This document shows positions 8,588-17,853 of a stretch of 42,855 nt of DNA, piece by piece; position 1 is the stretch's first letter, and each line of letters begins with the position of its first letter. The translations under genes were made by a program, and so were the position numbers. The notes below the pieces were generated by a model, which was not told where the DNA came from, did not search any database, and worked only from the letters and a program-made list of their open reading frames with translations. Origin of the DNA: Lachnospiraceae bacterium (GTDB lineage: Bacteria > Bacillota > Clostridia > Lachnospirales > Lachnospiraceae); contig JAAVIA010000002.1 in assembly GCA_014799405.1 (NCBI GenBank), positions 1-42,855 on the forward strand. The letters run 5' to 3'.

Positions 8588-8924
8588 CAAAAAAATAAAC
8601 TTACATCTCTAATCTTTAGAGACGCAAGTTTTGCGCGGTACCACTCTAATTCATACATTAAATGTATGCACTTATCAGGATACGGACTCAGTCATATATC
8701 CTCCTGCTATAACGGTCAGGCTCCGTCCAAGTCTACTGATACCATCAGGTACCGTTCAACCGGCTGCTCCAAGGCGAGTTCGCATATATCACAACATCAC
8801 GAATGTCATAACATACAATCCACCAAATACTGTCTCACACCACCCGACAGCTCTCTGAAATCCGGTAAATTCCTACTATTCCTTTTCATCGCTTTTCCAT
8901 ATTTACAGGAAGCTTGCTTCCATT
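8588..8924 (-). promoter_or_regulatory. T-box leader, predicted tRNA-Leu responsive
   Basis: The minus strand upstream of leuA holds the T-box core AGAGTGGTACCGCG (8634-8647), which pairs with the tRNA acceptor end. Just after it comes a terminator helix (about 8588-8632): AACTTGCGTCTCTAA pairs with TTAGAGATGTAAGTT using G-U pairs and is followed by a U run. Stem I upstream contains AGTAGGAA, typical of T-boxes, and a likely specifier loop GCGAACTCGCC with codon CTC (8776-8778), a leucine codon. Uncharged tRNA-Leu would stabilise the antiterminator and turn leuA on. The core and terminator are seen directly; the specifier codon is an assignment by position and fits the gene. Confidence 0.93.
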
Positions 8925-8930
8925 TAAGAA

Positions 8931-8959
8931 ACTTTAACATATTTTTTATTGAGTGTCAA
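8931..8959 (-). promoter_or_regulatory. leuA T-box promoter
   Basis: TTGACA (8954-8959), a 17-base spacer and TAAAGT (8931-8936) on the minus strand, just before the first T-box bases. Confidence 0.7.
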
Positions 8960-9050
8960 CACAAAATATGTTAATCTGTGATTATTAAAAACGAATGGAA
9001 TTTAGTTCATTTTAATATTTTTATAATTATATAACTACGGAGAAAAAAAT

Positions 9051-9725
9051 ATGCCACCAATATCAAACGACTGGGCATCTGCCCTTGCACCGGAATACAA
9101 AAAACAATATTACAGGGATTTATTTAATTTTATAGGACAGGAATATGCAACACGCCAAATTTTCCCGCCGGGCGATGACATATTCAACGCATTTCATCTC
9201 ACACCGCTTTCCGATGTAAAATGCGTCATTATAGGGCAGGACCCTTACCACGAGCCGGAGCAGGCTCACGGTCTTTGTTTTTCAGTAAAGCCGGGGGTTG
9301 ACATTCCCCCTTCCCTTGTAAATATTTACAAGGAGCTTGAGGAGGATATGGGCTGCTATATTCCAAATAACGGCTACCTTGTAAAGTGGGCAAAGCAGGG
9401 TGTACTTATGCTGAACGCCGTATTGACGGTGCGTGCGCATCAGGCAGCCTCCCATCAGGGTAAGGGTTGGGAGGAATTTACCGATGCAGCAATCCGTATT
9501 GTAAACGAGCAGGACAGACCGATTGTATTCCTTCTTTGGGGAAGCTTTGCCGGAAAAAAGGCGGCTATGCTGAATAATCCAAAGCACCTTATACTTAAGG
9601 CACCTCACCCGTCTCCTCTCTCGGCCTACAGAGGCTTTTTCGGCTGTAAGCATTTCAGCAGCACGAATGCATTTTTAGAGAAAAACGGCATTGCACCTAT
9701 AGACTGGCAGATAGAAAACATCTGA
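9051..9725 (+). CDS. ung: Uracil-DNA glycosylase
   Basis: 224 residues, the usual length of family 1 UDG. Removes uracil from DNA to start base-excision repair. Motifs: 'VIIGQDPYHEPEQAHGLCFS' with the water-activating Asp in GQDPYH, 'LMLNAVLTVRAHQAASHQGK', 'VFLLWGSFAGKK' and the catalytic-His loop 'HPSPLSAYRGFFGCKHFS'. All key residues are present. CGGAG lies about eight bases before ATG. The histidine phosphatase follows after 48 bases on the same strand. It is divergent from leuA and shares the intergenic region that contains the T-box promoter. Confidence 0.96.
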   Translation: MPPISNDWASALAPEYKKQYYRDLFNFIGQEYATRQIFPPGDDIFNAFHLTPLSDVKCVIIGQDPYHEPEQAHGLCFSVKPGVDIPPSLVNIYKELEEDMGCYIPNNGYLVKWAKQGVLMLNAVLTVRAHQAASHQGKGWEEFTDAAIRIVNEQDRPIVFLLWGSFAGKKAAMLNNPKHLILKAPHPSPLSAYRGFFGCKHFSSTNAFLEKNGIAPIDWQIENI

Positions 9726-9773
9726 CAACAGGCATTATCATAATTACTTTGATATTATCGGAAAGGAAACGGC

Positions 9774-10385
9774 ATGGAAATATATATTGTACGTCACGGA
9801 GAAACATTGTGGAATCAGGGAAAAAGGCTTCAGGGAAGCACAGACATAGAGCTTAATGAAAACGGCAGGGATTTGGCAATAAAAACAGGAATTGCATTAA
9901 AGAACACAAGAATTGATGTTATATATTCCAGTCCCTTAAAAAGGGCATACGAAACCGCTTCGCTTATAAGAGGCGACAGGGACATCTCCATAATAACCGA
10001 CGAAAGAATAAAGGAGCTTTCCTTCGGACATTTTGAAGGTGAAAGCTTTTCGGAGCTTTTAAAGAATGACAAGCTTACCTTTAAATATTTCTTCAAGCAG
10101 CCTCATTTATATGTGCCTGCCGATGACGGGGAAACGCTTGAACACTTAATAGAACGGGCAGGTAACTTTATGCAGGAGGTAATCGAACCACTGCAAAGTA
10201 AATACGAGCGTGTAATGATTGTAGCCCACGGTGCCTTAAACAAGGCAATCATGAGCTACATAAAAAAGCACTCTACCGAATATTTTTGGTCAGGCGGTCT
10301 TCAGGAAAACTGTAACGTCATAATTGTTGATTACTCAGACAGTGAATACAAAATAATAGACGAGACAAAGCTGTTTTACAGGTAG
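9774..10385 (+). CDS. Histidine phosphatase family protein (phosphoglycerate mutase-like)
   Basis: 203 residues of the histidine phosphatase (PGAM/CobC) superfamily. The phospho-acceptor motif 'IVRHGETLWNQGKRLQGSTD' is at the extreme N-terminus, 'SSPLKRAYETA' supplies the second Arg, 'IKELSFGHFEG' the Glu, and 'MIVAHGALNKAIMSYI' the second catalytic His. The short length and lack of the dPGM insert favour a broad phosphatase (GpmB/CobC/PhoE-like) over a glycolytic mutase; the substrate cannot be read from sequence. AAAGGAAACGGC precedes ATG. Likely co-transcribed with ung. It ends one base before the convergent stop of the membrane protein gene, with no room for a terminator between them. Confidence 0.88.
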   Translation: MEIYIVRHGETLWNQGKRLQGSTDIELNENGRDLAIKTGIALKNTRIDVIYSSPLKRAYETASLIRGDRDISIITDERIKELSFGHFEGESFSELLKNDKLTFKYFFKQPHLYVPADDGETLEHLIERAGNFMQEVIEPLQSKYERVMIVAHGALNKAIMSYIKKHSTEYFWSGGLQENCNVIIVDYSDSEYKIIDETKLFYR

Positions 10386-10386
10386 A

Positions 10387-11394
10387 CTAATCCTTTTTCC
10401 TTAAAAAGAGCGCCGGAATTATGCCTATGACAAACGGAACAATCCACGTAAAAAACCTGTAAATCACCAATGTTGCCGCAATAACGTCCCCCTCGGGTAT
10501 TATCGTAGCAAAAAATATTGCAACGACAAATTCAAGCGTTCCTACACCTGATGGTGCAATCATGACACAGCCTATCATATTACACACCGCCATGAGAAGA
10601 AGGCATGTAAGCATCCCCACATCAAACTGCTCCCTGAATATTGTACCGGGTATACAGTACCAACAGGTAAACTTGAACATATTTAAAAATATAACCTGCA
10701 CGAACAACAACTTATCATGCCAAAGCATTCTTCCACATTCCTGAAGATTTTTCACTGCCTTTTCACCGTCAGCAAGCTTTGGATAAAGCCTGCTTTTTTC
10801 CTTAACAAGCTTGTAGCCAAGCTTTATAAGCAAATTCGATATTTTTTCTGACACAGTGATAATAAATAAAAAGAGGCATACAAGTGCTATTACTATAGAG
10901 CCTGCAAGCATATAGCCCCAATATTTTTTAATATCCTTATCTCCTGAAATTATAAGAATAATAAAGGAGCAAATTCCCATAACTCCAACTGTTATCTTCA
11001 TAAATGTATACTGTGCCATGGACATGCCTGATGCACGGCTCACGCTTATTTTTTTCGTATTATAATAGTAAAGCTGGGCGACAGCCGTTCCGCTTCCCAA
11101 AGTGGAAACCCTGTAAAATGCACACATGTATGCACAGCTTATTCCCTGAAACAGTGATAGGGTATGTTCCTCCTTCGATGTCATCCTGCTTATGATAATA
11201 CCTTCAGCCAAAAAATAAATATTGGCAAGAACTGCGCATATTGCTATGCTTTCGGCAGATATATCTGAAATTTCATTAATCGCATCTCTAAAAAACGATT
11301 TATATTTTATACATGCAAAGACAAGTAATCCTAGTATCAGTATCCACTTAACGATACTTGAAATCACCTTCTTTTTTTCCAATCTATAACTCAT
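10387..11394 (-). CDS. Lysylphosphatidylglycerol synthase TM-region/AglD-type membrane protein
   Basis: About 335 residues and roughly eight transmembrane helices, matching the UPF0104 / LPG synthase transmembrane region family (the flippase-like half of MprF, also AglD). Typical landmarks are 'FQGISCAYMCAFYRVSTLGSGTAVAQ' early and 'MIAPSGVGTLEFVVAIFF' late, where a Ser/Pro/Gly-rich turn precedes the last helices. No soluble aminoacyl-transferase domain is attached, so it probably translocates or handles a lipid-linked substrate rather than making lysyl-PG. The track uses GTG at 11430; the ATG at 11394 has GGGAG five bases upstream and is preferred. Single gene, convergent with the phosphatase. 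Substrate unknown. Confidence 0.75.
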   Translation of the reverse strand: MSYRLEKKKVISSIVKWILILGLLVFACIKYKSFFRDAINEISDISAESIAICAVLANIYFLAEGIIISRMTSKEEHTLSLFQGISCAYMCAFYRVSTLGSGTAVAQLYYYNTKKISVSRASGMSMAQYTFMKITVGVMGICSFIILIISGDKDIKKYWGYMLAGSIVIALVCLFLFIITVSEKISNLLIKLGYKLVKEKSRLYPKLADGEKAVKNLQECGRMLWHDKLLFVQVIFLNMFKFTCWYCIPGTIFREQFDVGMLTCLLLMAVCNMIGCVMIAPSGVGTLEFVVAIFFATIIPEGDVIAATLVIYRFFTWIVPFVIGIIPALFLRKKD

Positions 11395-11573
11395 ACTGCT
11401 CCCTTTGCAAATAATTTTTAAATAACTCACTATGCTTTATTTTATTATTTTATACATTACTTTGCAATATTAAAAGAACTTTTCACATTTTAATAAAAAA
11501 TACATAGTATGAAATTATAGCAACTAAAAGCACTGACATAGTACTGAGTATTTTAGAAAGTGAGGATGTTATT

Positions 11574-11909
11574 TTGGATACAATGAGATCATATGGCCGC
11601 AGTGGCATGGGTCGAAACGGATACCCACAGGGTTCCTGCCAGCCATGTAGCTACGGAAGAAGTAATTCACAAAGATTTGGAAATCCCAGCAATTGTCAGA
11701 TAGACAACACCTGTATAAGAAACGATTCCCGTGATTGCAAGGATGACTGTGGGGACAGCAACAAGCACATGTCCACCATGCCTCTTGGCATGGGATATGT
11801 TCCAATACAGTCCTTCGGTGAGCTTTATGACCCTTGTACAGCTTTAAGGGAGGGGACAGCATTTCCTTGCCTAAATCTTATATTCTGTGGTTCAAGGGGG
11901 AAAATGTAA
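11574..11909 (+). CDS. cotJA: CotJA-family spore coat protein
   Basis: 111 residues. The N-terminal half is Gly/Cys/Asn/Arg-rich and low in complexity; the C-terminal half is the CotJA core, 'LGMGYVPIQSFGELYDP' followed by 'ALREGTAFPCLNLIF', which is diagnostic. It is a coat protein of the CotJ complex assembled on the forespore surface. It begins with TTG at 11574 (GAGG eight bases upstream); an ATG three codons later is badly spaced. The stop is directly abutted by cotJB. It is longer than B. subtilis CotJA (about 82 residues) because of the Cys-rich N-terminus (about 5 Cys), which is unusual. Mother-cell sigma-factor control is expected but I could not define a convincing promoter. Confidence 0.85.
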   Translation: MDTMRSYGRSGMGRNGYPQGSCQPCSYGRSNSQRFGNPSNCQIDNTCIRNDSRDCKDDCGDSNKHMSTMPLGMGYVPIQSFGELYDPCTALREGTAFPCLNLIFCGSRGKM

Positions 11910-12173
11910 ATGCATAATATGAATAAAAAAGAATTATTTAATTTTATCAGTCAGGTTTCATTTATGCTTGACGACATAACGCTTTTCCTTAACACACATC
12001 CCGACTGTGAGGATGCAATTTCTGCATACAACCAGTTTAAGGAAATGCGCAGAGAGGCTGTTTTTGAATACACGGAAAACTATGGACCTCTTAACAGATA
12101 CGATGTAAATGCATGCAATTATTGGGATTGGGTAAATAAACCATGGCCTTGGGAAGGAGAGTGTGGCTGTTAA
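11910..12173 (+). CDS. cotJB: CotJB-family spore coat protein
   Basis: 87 residues. The CotJB signature is clear: 'LFNFISQVSFMLDDITLFLN', 'HPDCEDAISAYNQF' and the C-terminal 'NYWDWVNKPWPWEGEC'. Component of the CotJ coat complex with CotJA and CotJC. Starts immediately after the cotJA stop; its TAA overlaps the ATG of cotJC (TAATG), so the three are translationally coupled. Confidence 0.92.
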   Translation: MHNMNKKELFNFISQVSFMLDDITLFLNTHPDCEDAISAYNQFKEMRREAVFEYTENYGPLNRYDVNACNYWDWVNKPWPWEGECGC

Positions 12174-12814
12174 TGTGGGTATATGAAAAGAGACTTCAAT
12201 GTCCTGTAAATATAAAAGAAACGAATGCGAAGCTTGCTCAGGCAATCATAAGTCAGTATGGTGGTCCGGACGGTGAGCTTGGTGCCTCTATGCGCTATCT
12301 TTCACAGCGCTATGCAATGCCTTACAAGGAGGCTATGGCAACCTTAAATGACATAGGAACCGAGGAACTCGGTCATCTTGAGATTGTTGGTACAATCGTT
12401 CACCAATTAACAAGGGATTTATCTATGGAGGAAATCAAAGCGTCCGGCTTTGACAAATACTATGTGGATCACACCCTTGGAGTGTGGCCTCAGGCTGCAG
12501 GTGGTGTACCGTTTAATGCCTGTGAATTCCAAAGTAAGGGTGATCCAATCACGGATCTTTACGAGGATATGGCCGCCGAGCAAAAGGCGCGAAGCACCTA
12601 CGACAATATCTTAAGACTCTGCAAGGATTATCCGGATGTTTATGAACCGATTAAGTTCCTAAGAGCAAGGGAAATTGTACACTTCCAAAGATTCGGTGAA
12701 ACGCTCCGACTTATCACTGACAGACTTGATGACAAAAACTTCTATGCATTTAACTCTGCCTTTGACAGGGCCGCACCATGTATTGACATGAATAAATGTA
12801 ACTGCGGGAAATAA
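12173..12814 (+). CDS. cotJC: CotJC, manganese-catalase family coat protein
   Basis: 213 residues of the ferritin-like Mn-catalase family (CotJC). Metal-ligand pattern: 'GASMRYLSQRYAMPY', 'DIGTEELGHLEIVGTIVHQL' with ExxH, 'YEDMAAEQKARSTYDNIL' with Glu, and 'LRAREIVHFQRFGE' with the second ExxH. The dinuclear Mn centre thus looks intact, so H2O2 removal at the spore surface is plausible. The track starts upstream inside cotJB; the real start is ATG at 12173, overlapping the cotJB stop, with AAGGAGAG about 11 bases before it. Ends the cotJ operon; a strong terminator follows. Confidence 0.93.
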   Translation: MWVYEKRLQCPVNIKETNAKLAQAIISQYGGPDGELGASMRYLSQRYAMPYKEAMATLNDIGTEELGHLEIVGTIVHQLTRDLSMEEIKASGFDKYYVDHTLGVWPQAAGGVPFNACEFQSKGDPITDLYEDMAAEQKARSTYDNILRLCKDYPDVYEPIKFLRAREIVHFQRFGETLRLITDRLDDKNFYAFNSAFDRAAPCIDMNKCNCGK

Positions 12815-12846
12815 ACAAATATCATCAACATGATAAATCTACAATA

Positions 12847-12882
12847 AAAGAACCGGATACATAAATGTATCCGGTTCTTTTT
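12847..12882. terminator. Bidirectional intrinsic terminator
   Basis: A perfect 16-base stem (AAAGAACCGGATACAT with its complement) with a tiny loop, flanked by A's on the left and T's on the right. Serves cotJC (plus) and the convergent MCP gene (minus). Confidence 0.9.
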
Positions 12883-12920
12883 AAGCTTCAGCGGTAAATC
12901 CGCCTTTATATACATATATC

Positions 12921-14714
12921 TTAGTACTTACCAAAATCTCCATCAAGAGAAATGATTGGCTCATCAACACTATCATATGATGAAGATGGCATGTCTGAGA
13001 AAGAGCTTCTTCCACCACCTGATGATGCAAGCTTGTAAGTTGCAATAAGGTTTTTAAGAGTAAGTGCCTGATTTGAAAGCTCCTCACTGGCAGCTGCACT
13101 CTGCTCACTTGTAGCAGCATTTGTATGTACAACCGTAGATACCTGTGATATAGCCTGATCAATCTGTGTAATTGAAGCTGCCTGGTCATTAGATGAAACC
13201 TTGATATTGCTGATACGATCAACAATCTCATCGATTGACTTAACAATCGCATCAAGAGACTTAGCAGTCTCCTCGGCAATCTTAGTACCATTTGCTACCT
13301 TGTTGATAGAATCCTCTATCATCTCTGCCGTCTCACCTGCTGCAGAAGCACTCTTTGCTGCAAGGTTTCTTACCTCCTCTGCAACTACTGCAAAGCCCTT
13401 GCCATGTACACCTGCACGTGCAGCCTCAACTGCTGCGTTAAGTGCAAGGATGTTAGTCTGGAATGATATATCATCAATAGTCTTAATAATCTTGGAAATC
13501 ACCTCTGATGACTGATTTATGCCGTCCATAGCCTCAATCATTGCCTTCATGTGTTCATTTCCCATTGTTGCCATATCTTTGATATTGTTTACTAAGTTGC
13601 TAGCCTCTCCGGCCTCTGTTGCACTATCCTTAGTACGCTGAGTAACCTCATGCATGGATGCAGTTATCTGCTCAAGTGCGCTTGCCTGCTCTGTAGCACC
13701 CTGTGCCAATGCCTGACTTGCACTTGCAACCTGCTCAGAACCAACTGTAATCTGTGAACCTGCCTCCTTAATGCTATTAAGGGTCACGTTCTCATCCATA
13801 ACAAGCTTTTTAAGTGACTTTCCGAGAATATCCTTATCACTTCTAGGCCTAACATCTACTGTAAAGTCTCCCTTAGCAATAACGTCTGCAACTCTTACCT
13901 GATCTCTTATTCCATCAGCCATAACTGCGAAATCATCCATCAAATCACCGAGATCATCATTGTTAATCTTCTGACAGTCAACATCAACGTCTCCGATAGC
14001 AAGCTTTCTTGCAGCCTCAGATAACTTGGCAAGTGGAAGTGTAATATCTTTTGCCAACCTAACTGACATGAAAATCGTAAAGAGAATTGCCAAAAGTGAA
14101 ACAACAATAATTGCCACTGTAATTATCAGCAGATCTTTATCAACATTATCATTTTGTACCTCTAAATCTTCTTCCATCTCGCTAATAAGCTCTGAAAGCT
14201 GAGTCTTAGCATTAGTAGCTAAAGTTTTACCATCACCCATAAGGTTCTGTGCTGCATCAGTAGTCTTTCCCTGCTTAATTAATGCAATGGTGTTGTCAGC
14301 GCTTTTATACCACTCATCAATAGCGCTCATAACATCCTCGTACTCTGACTTTATTTCGCTGTCATGCGCACTCAACGTTTTCTCAAAAAGATCCATTTTT
14401 TTAGTAATATCTGCCTTGTACGTTGCAATATCACTCTCCAAAGTCTGAATAGATGAATCGTTACTGTAGTATGATGAGAACAAAGCATCACGTATTAATA
14501 CCTGTATTTGAACAAAATCACTATATGCTTCACTCAGGTAATACTCAGCCATTGCATAATTTTGGTAAATATCCTTTCTCTCCTTGTTGATGACTCGTGA
14601 TGTAACTACTCCGACAATTGATATGATAATCATCATAGCCAACAGAATAACGCTGAATATTAAAACTTTGCCCTTTACACGCATATCTCTAATTGAAAAT
14701 TTCTTTTTCTCCAT
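12921..14714 (-). CDS. Methyl-accepting chemotaxis protein
   Basis: About 597 residues. First transmembrane helix at about 15-40 ([21 protein letters not shown]), then an extracytoplasmic helical region (about 40-190) that looks like a four-helix-bundle sensor, second helix at about 192-218, then HAMP ('[21 protein letters not shown]'), and a further HAMP-like repeat ('[14 protein letters not shown]'). The signalling tip reads '[20 protein letters not shown]' where most MCPs have EAARAGEHG. There is no CheR-tethering pentapeptide at the C-terminus (ends LDGDFGKY). Start: ATG at 14714 behind AAGGAG rather than the upstream GTG. Last gene of the chemosensory operon, so probably the dedicated receptor for this CheA/CheW set. 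Ligand unknown. Confidence 0.94.
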   Translation of the reverse strand: MEKKKFSIRDMRVKGKVLIFSVILLAMMIIISIVGVVTSRVINKERKDIYQNYAMAEYYLSEAYSDFVQIQVLIRDALFSSYYSNDSSIQTLESDIATYKADITKKMDLFEKTLSAHDSEIKSEYEDVMSAIDEWYKSADNTIALIKQGKTTDAAQNLMGDGKTLATNAKTQLSELISEMEEDLEVQNDNVDKDLLIITVAIIVVSLLAILFTIFMSVRLAKDITLPLAKLSEAARKLAIGDVDVDCQKINNDDLGDLMDDFAVMADGIRDQVRVADVIAKGDFTVDVRPRSDKDILGKSLKKLVMDENVTLNSIKEAGSQITVGSEQVASASQALAQGATEQASALEQITASMHEVTQRTKDSATEAGEASNLVNNIKDMATMGNEHMKAMIEAMDGINQSSEVISKIIKTIDDISFQTNILALNAAVEAARAGVHGKGFAVVAEEVRNLAAKSASAAGETAEMIEDSINKVANGTKIAEETAKSLDAIVKSIDEIVDRISNIKVSSNDQAASITQIDQAISQVSTVVHTNAATSEQSAAASEELSNQALTLKNLIATYKLASSGGGRSSFSDMPSSSYDSVDEPIISLDGDFGKY

Positions 14715-14732
14715 GGTACACACTCCTTTTTA

Positions 14733-15242
14733 TTATTGTTCTTTGTCTGAAATTTCTCCAAGCATATTTATGTCTTTCTGTCCTATAAGCTTCTCAGGGT
14801 CAATTAAAAGCTTAACCGCATCCCCTGTTCTGGCAAGACCATATACATACTTGTTGCTCTCATTATCTTTATGTCCTATGGCAGGTGGCGGAACTATGTC
14901 ATCATCCATAATATCATCCACCTCTGCTATCTTCTCGACAATTAATCCTATCACCGTGTTTTTAACATCAATAACAATGATACATGTTCTATCGTTGTAC
15001 TCCACAGGTTCCATTTTAAATCTCAACCGAACATCAATAACAGGAATAATCTTGCCACGAAGATTTATAAGTCCCTTAATGTAATCGTCTACTTCAGGTA
15101 TTGCCGTTATTGGCTGCATGGCAATTATTTCGTTTACGAAACTTATGCTTATACCGAAGTACTCTTTGCCTGTTTGGAAGGTCATGAATTTACCCTTTTG
15201 GGCATCCTCCTCCATCAGTTCTTCTCTCAACTCTTCAGCCAT
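14733..15242 (-). CDS. cheW: CheW coupling protein
   Basis: 169 residues, one CheW/SH3-like domain. 'FMTFQTGKEYFGISISFVNE', 'ITAIPEVDDYIKGLINLRGK', 'IIPVIDVRLRF' and 'TCIIVIDVKNTVIGLIVEKI' are the standard strands that bind CheA P5 and the receptor tip. An acidic N-terminal tail of about 20 residues (REELMEEDAQKG) and a short C-terminal extension are slightly longer than typical. AAGGAGATAGTAC precedes ATG and overlaps the end of cheA, three bases upstream. It links the MCP encoded downstream to CheA. Confidence 0.95.
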   Translation of the reverse strand: MAEELREELMEEDAQKGKFMTFQTGKEYFGISISFVNEIIAMQPITAIPEVDDYIKGLINLRGKIIPVIDVRLRFKMEPVEYNDRTCIIVIDVKNTVIGLIVEKIAEVDDIMDDDIVPPPAIGHKDNESNKYVYGLARTGDAVKLLIDPEKLIGQKDINMLGEISDKEQ

Positions 15243-15245
15243 GTA

Positions 15246-17390
15246 CTATCTCCTTTCCTCGTCAAGCATCAGCCCGGCAGTGTCAAGAATCAGTGCAATG
15301 CTGCCGTCACCAAGCTGGGTACAGCCTGAAAGTCCCTTAACCTTCTTAACATAGGAAGGTATAGGCTTAACAACAATTTCCTGTTCCTGAAGCAGGCGGT
15401 CAATCAAGACGCAAACCAAACTGCCTTCATGTTCCAATACAACAACGATACCTTCATCTACCTTACTGCAAGCATTCGGTAAATCATATCTTTCACCTAA
15501 CCGGATAAACGGATGACATTCGCCTCTAAGGACCATGATTTCTGCTCCGCTAGGCTGCTGTATGAGGGCATCCTCACCAACTCTTACAAACTCTTTTACG
15601 GAAGCTGTTTCAATGACAAAGAATGTATCTCCCGCCTGTACGACAATACCGTTTATAATGGCAAGTGTAAGCGGTATTATAAGAGTCATCTCTGAACCCT
15701 GACCCTCGACGCTCTCAATGTCAAGCCTTCCTCCAATACTCTGAATGTTCTTTACGACAACATCCATTCCAACGCCTCTTCCGGAATACTCCGTAACCTC
15801 TTCTTTTGTAGAAAATCCAGGTAATGTAATAAACCTGAATATTTCCTTTTCCGGAAACTCCGACATAGGCTTGTTCTCAATCAGACCATGGTCAAGCGCC
15901 TTATTGTAAAGCGCCTCCTTATTAAGTCCCTTACCGTCATCCTTAACAGTAATGTAAACCTTTCCGCCCTCATTCTTAGCCTCCAGTACAATGGTTCCCT
16001 TTTCAGGCTTACCCTTTGCCACACGAGCCGCAGGGTCATCCTCAATACCATGATCTACGGAATTTCTTACCAAATGCATAAGCGGGTCAGAAATGTTTTC
16101 TATAATATTTTTATCTACCTCTGTGTTTTCGCCGATTACCTCAAGCTCTATATCCTTACCAAGCTTTCTTGACACATCAAAGACGATACGTTTCATCTTC
16201 TGGAATGTACTTGTAAGAGGCATCATTCTCATGGACATGATTACGTCCTGCAGGTCTGTAGTAATCTTCGAAAGCTGACCTGAAGCCTTTTGGAAATTGA
16301 CAAGGTCAAGTCCCGGCACCTTCAAATCAGGATTTTGAAGCACAACCGCCTCAGCTATAACAAGCTCTCCGATAAGATCCATAAGTGCGTCCATTTTCTC
16401 TACATTTACACTTATAACTGCCTGCTGTTGCTTTACATGATTCTTTGCAAGTGTTTTTCCTTTACCTGTTTCCTTTGATTTTACAACATAATCACCAGGC
16501 TTAGGTGGTGGAGTATCTTCCTTCTTTGGCGCTTCTGTTTTCTTCTCGTCTTTCTCATCATCAAGCTTAATAATAATAGGCGCATTTCCCTGTCCAAGCT
16601 CAGTAACACCTTTACCATACTCCTCGGCATTAATCTCGTCAAAATCTATCTGCTCGGCCTCGGCATTGTCTATCAGCTCCATAACTTCATCCTTGCTGCT
16701 TTTTGTCTGAAGGAGCATATAGAAGCCCTCTGCCAAAATTGTATCGGCACTAGCTTCATTGGATAAAATATCCTCAGGTGTGTAAAGAAGATCTTCTGCA
16801 ATCTCCTTTAAAGCATATGTTGCAGAATATGCTCTTATGTTACTCATTTGGGTGTCATTTCTGTAATGAATGACTATCCTGTAAAAATGACTGTCTTCCT
16901 CCGCTACAGGTGATATGTAGAATTGAACAGGCTCCTCCTGTTTATTTTCCTTCGGAAGCCTTCTTCCCTGTTTCTTAATATCACCTTTCAGCTCTCCCAA
17001 AAACTCATCTAAATCCGCTATAATACCGCTCTCGTCTCCATCAGGTGCGTCTCCATTTTTAATTTTTTCAATTTCACCTGTAATAAAGTCCGATACCGCA
17101 AGCACCTTTTCCACAAGTTCCAAATGTGGAACATCGTCAGGGTGGGATTCTCTTAAATAGTAAAATACATCTTCAAGCTTATGGGAGGTCTTCATAATGT
17201 TATCATACATCATAACTCCTGATGAGCCCTTAATTGTATGCATTACACGGAAGATTTCATTAATGTCGGCATCGTCGAAGCAATCTGCGTTCTGTTTTTC
17301 TAATATGATGCCCTCCAGCTTTTCAAGAAGCGTTCCGCTTTCATACAAAAACATGGAAAGCATGCTGTCAGTATTAAATTCGTCTGCCAT
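15246..17390 (-). CDS. cheA: CheA chemotaxis histidine kinase
   Basis: 714 residues. P1 HPt domain at the N-terminus with phospho-His in 'RVMHTIKGSSGVM'; a P2-like response-regulator-binding region at about 155-245; an acidic/Lys linker; P3 dimerisation helices starting near 'VNVEKMDALMDLIGELVIAE'; P4 kinase with N box 'HLVRNSVDHGIE', G1 'VKDDGKGLN' and G2 'GRGVGMDVV'; C-terminal P5 CheW-like domain ending 'LILDTAGLMLDE'. All catalytic boxes are intact. It phosphorylates CheB and the small CheY-like protein encoded next to it. GGAGGAAGT precedes ATG. The stop is three bases before cheW. Confidence 0.97.
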   Translation of the reverse strand: MADEFNTDSMLSMFLYESGTLLEKLEGIILEKQNADCFDDADINEIFRVMHTIKGSSGVMMYDNIMKTSHKLEDVFYYLRESHPDDVPHLELVEKVLAVSDFITGEIEKIKNGDAPDGDESGIIADLDEFLGELKGDIKKQGRRLPKENKQEEPVQFYISPVAEEDSHFYRIVIHYRNDTQMSNIRAYSATYALKEIAEDLLYTPEDILSNEASADTILAEGFYMLLQTKSSKDEVMELIDNAEAEQIDFDEINAEEYGKGVTELGQGNAPIIIKLDDEKDEKKTEAPKKEDTPPPKPGDYVVKSKETGKGKTLAKNHVKQQQAVISVNVEKMDALMDLIGELVIAEAVVLQNPDLKVPGLDLVNFQKASGQLSKITTDLQDVIMSMRMMPLTSTFQKMKRIVFDVSRKLGKDIELEVIGENTEVDKNIIENISDPLMHLVRNSVDHGIEDDPAARVAKGKPEKGTIVLEAKNEGGKVYITVKDDGKGLNKEALYNKALDHGLIENKPMSEFPEKEIFRFITLPGFSTKEEVTEYSGRGVGMDVVVKNIQSIGGRLDIESVEGQGSEMTLIIPLTLAIINGIVVQAGDTFFVIETASVKEFVRVGEDALIQQPSGAEIMVLRGECHPFIRLGERYDLPNACSKVDEGIVVVLEHEGSLVCVLIDRLLQEQEIVVKPIPSYVKKVKGLSGCTQLGDGSIALILDTAGLMLDEERR

Positions 17391-17429
17391 ACTTCCTCCA
17401 ATCTTAAGGATTTACCTTCGCTTTTCTTC

Positions 17430-17822
17430 TTATATAAGATTCAGCTTTTTTAGTACCTTTTCGAATTTTTCCACATCTATCGGTTTCCCAGCGTATGCTT
17501 CGCATCCAAGTTCAAATGCCATTTTGACATTACGCTCATCGTTAAGTGCAGTAGTCATAATGACTTTAACACACTTTTCCTTGGGGATACCTCTTTGCGC
17601 TTCAATATTTCGGATTGCCCTCAAAACCTGATACCCATCCATGACCGGCATCATGACGTCAAGACACGCCAAATCATAGGGCTCGCCATCCTCAAGCGCC
17701 ATCATAAAAGCATCAACTGCTTCTTCGCCATCCACCATGACATCACATTCTCCATACTTAGAGAGCTGCTTATCCATAAATTTCCGGCTGGCAAAGTCAT
17801 CTTCTGCCAATAAAATCTTCAT
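17430..17822 (-). CDS. CheY-like single-domain response regulator
   Basis: 130 residues, one receiver domain. Acidic pair in 'ILLAEDDFASR', phospho-acceptor Asp in 'LACLDVMMPVMDGYQV', Thr in 'VIMTTALND', and conserved Lys in 'AYAGKPIDVEKF'. The insertion 'ALEDGEPYDLA' and the 'RNIEAQRGI' loop resemble stand-alone receivers from Lachnospiraceae chemosensory operons rather than classical flagellar CheY, so output may not be the FliM switch. Lies between cheB and cheA, 31 bases after cheB and 39 bases before cheA, with AGGAGCAAGGCGCGA before ATG. It should be phosphorylated by this CheA; its partner is not visible here. Confidence 0.85.
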   Translation of the reverse strand: MKILLAEDDFASRKFMDKQLSKYGECDVMVDGEEAVDAFMMALEDGEPYDLACLDVMMPVMDGYQVLRAIRNIEAQRGIPKEKCVKVIMTTALNDERNVKMAFELGCEAYAGKPIDVEKFEKVLKKLNLI

Positions 17823-17853
17823 TCGCGCCTTGCTCCTTTCTATTTGTATGTAT

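Noticed and set aside
8579-8974. 131- and 75-codon plus-strand ORFs across the leuA leader
   Set aside because: They run through the T-box on the opposite strand; the region is explained by the RNA structure.
9282-9653. 123-codon minus-strand ORF opposite ung
   Set aside because: Antisense shadow of the glycosylase; no ribosome site or recognisable motif.
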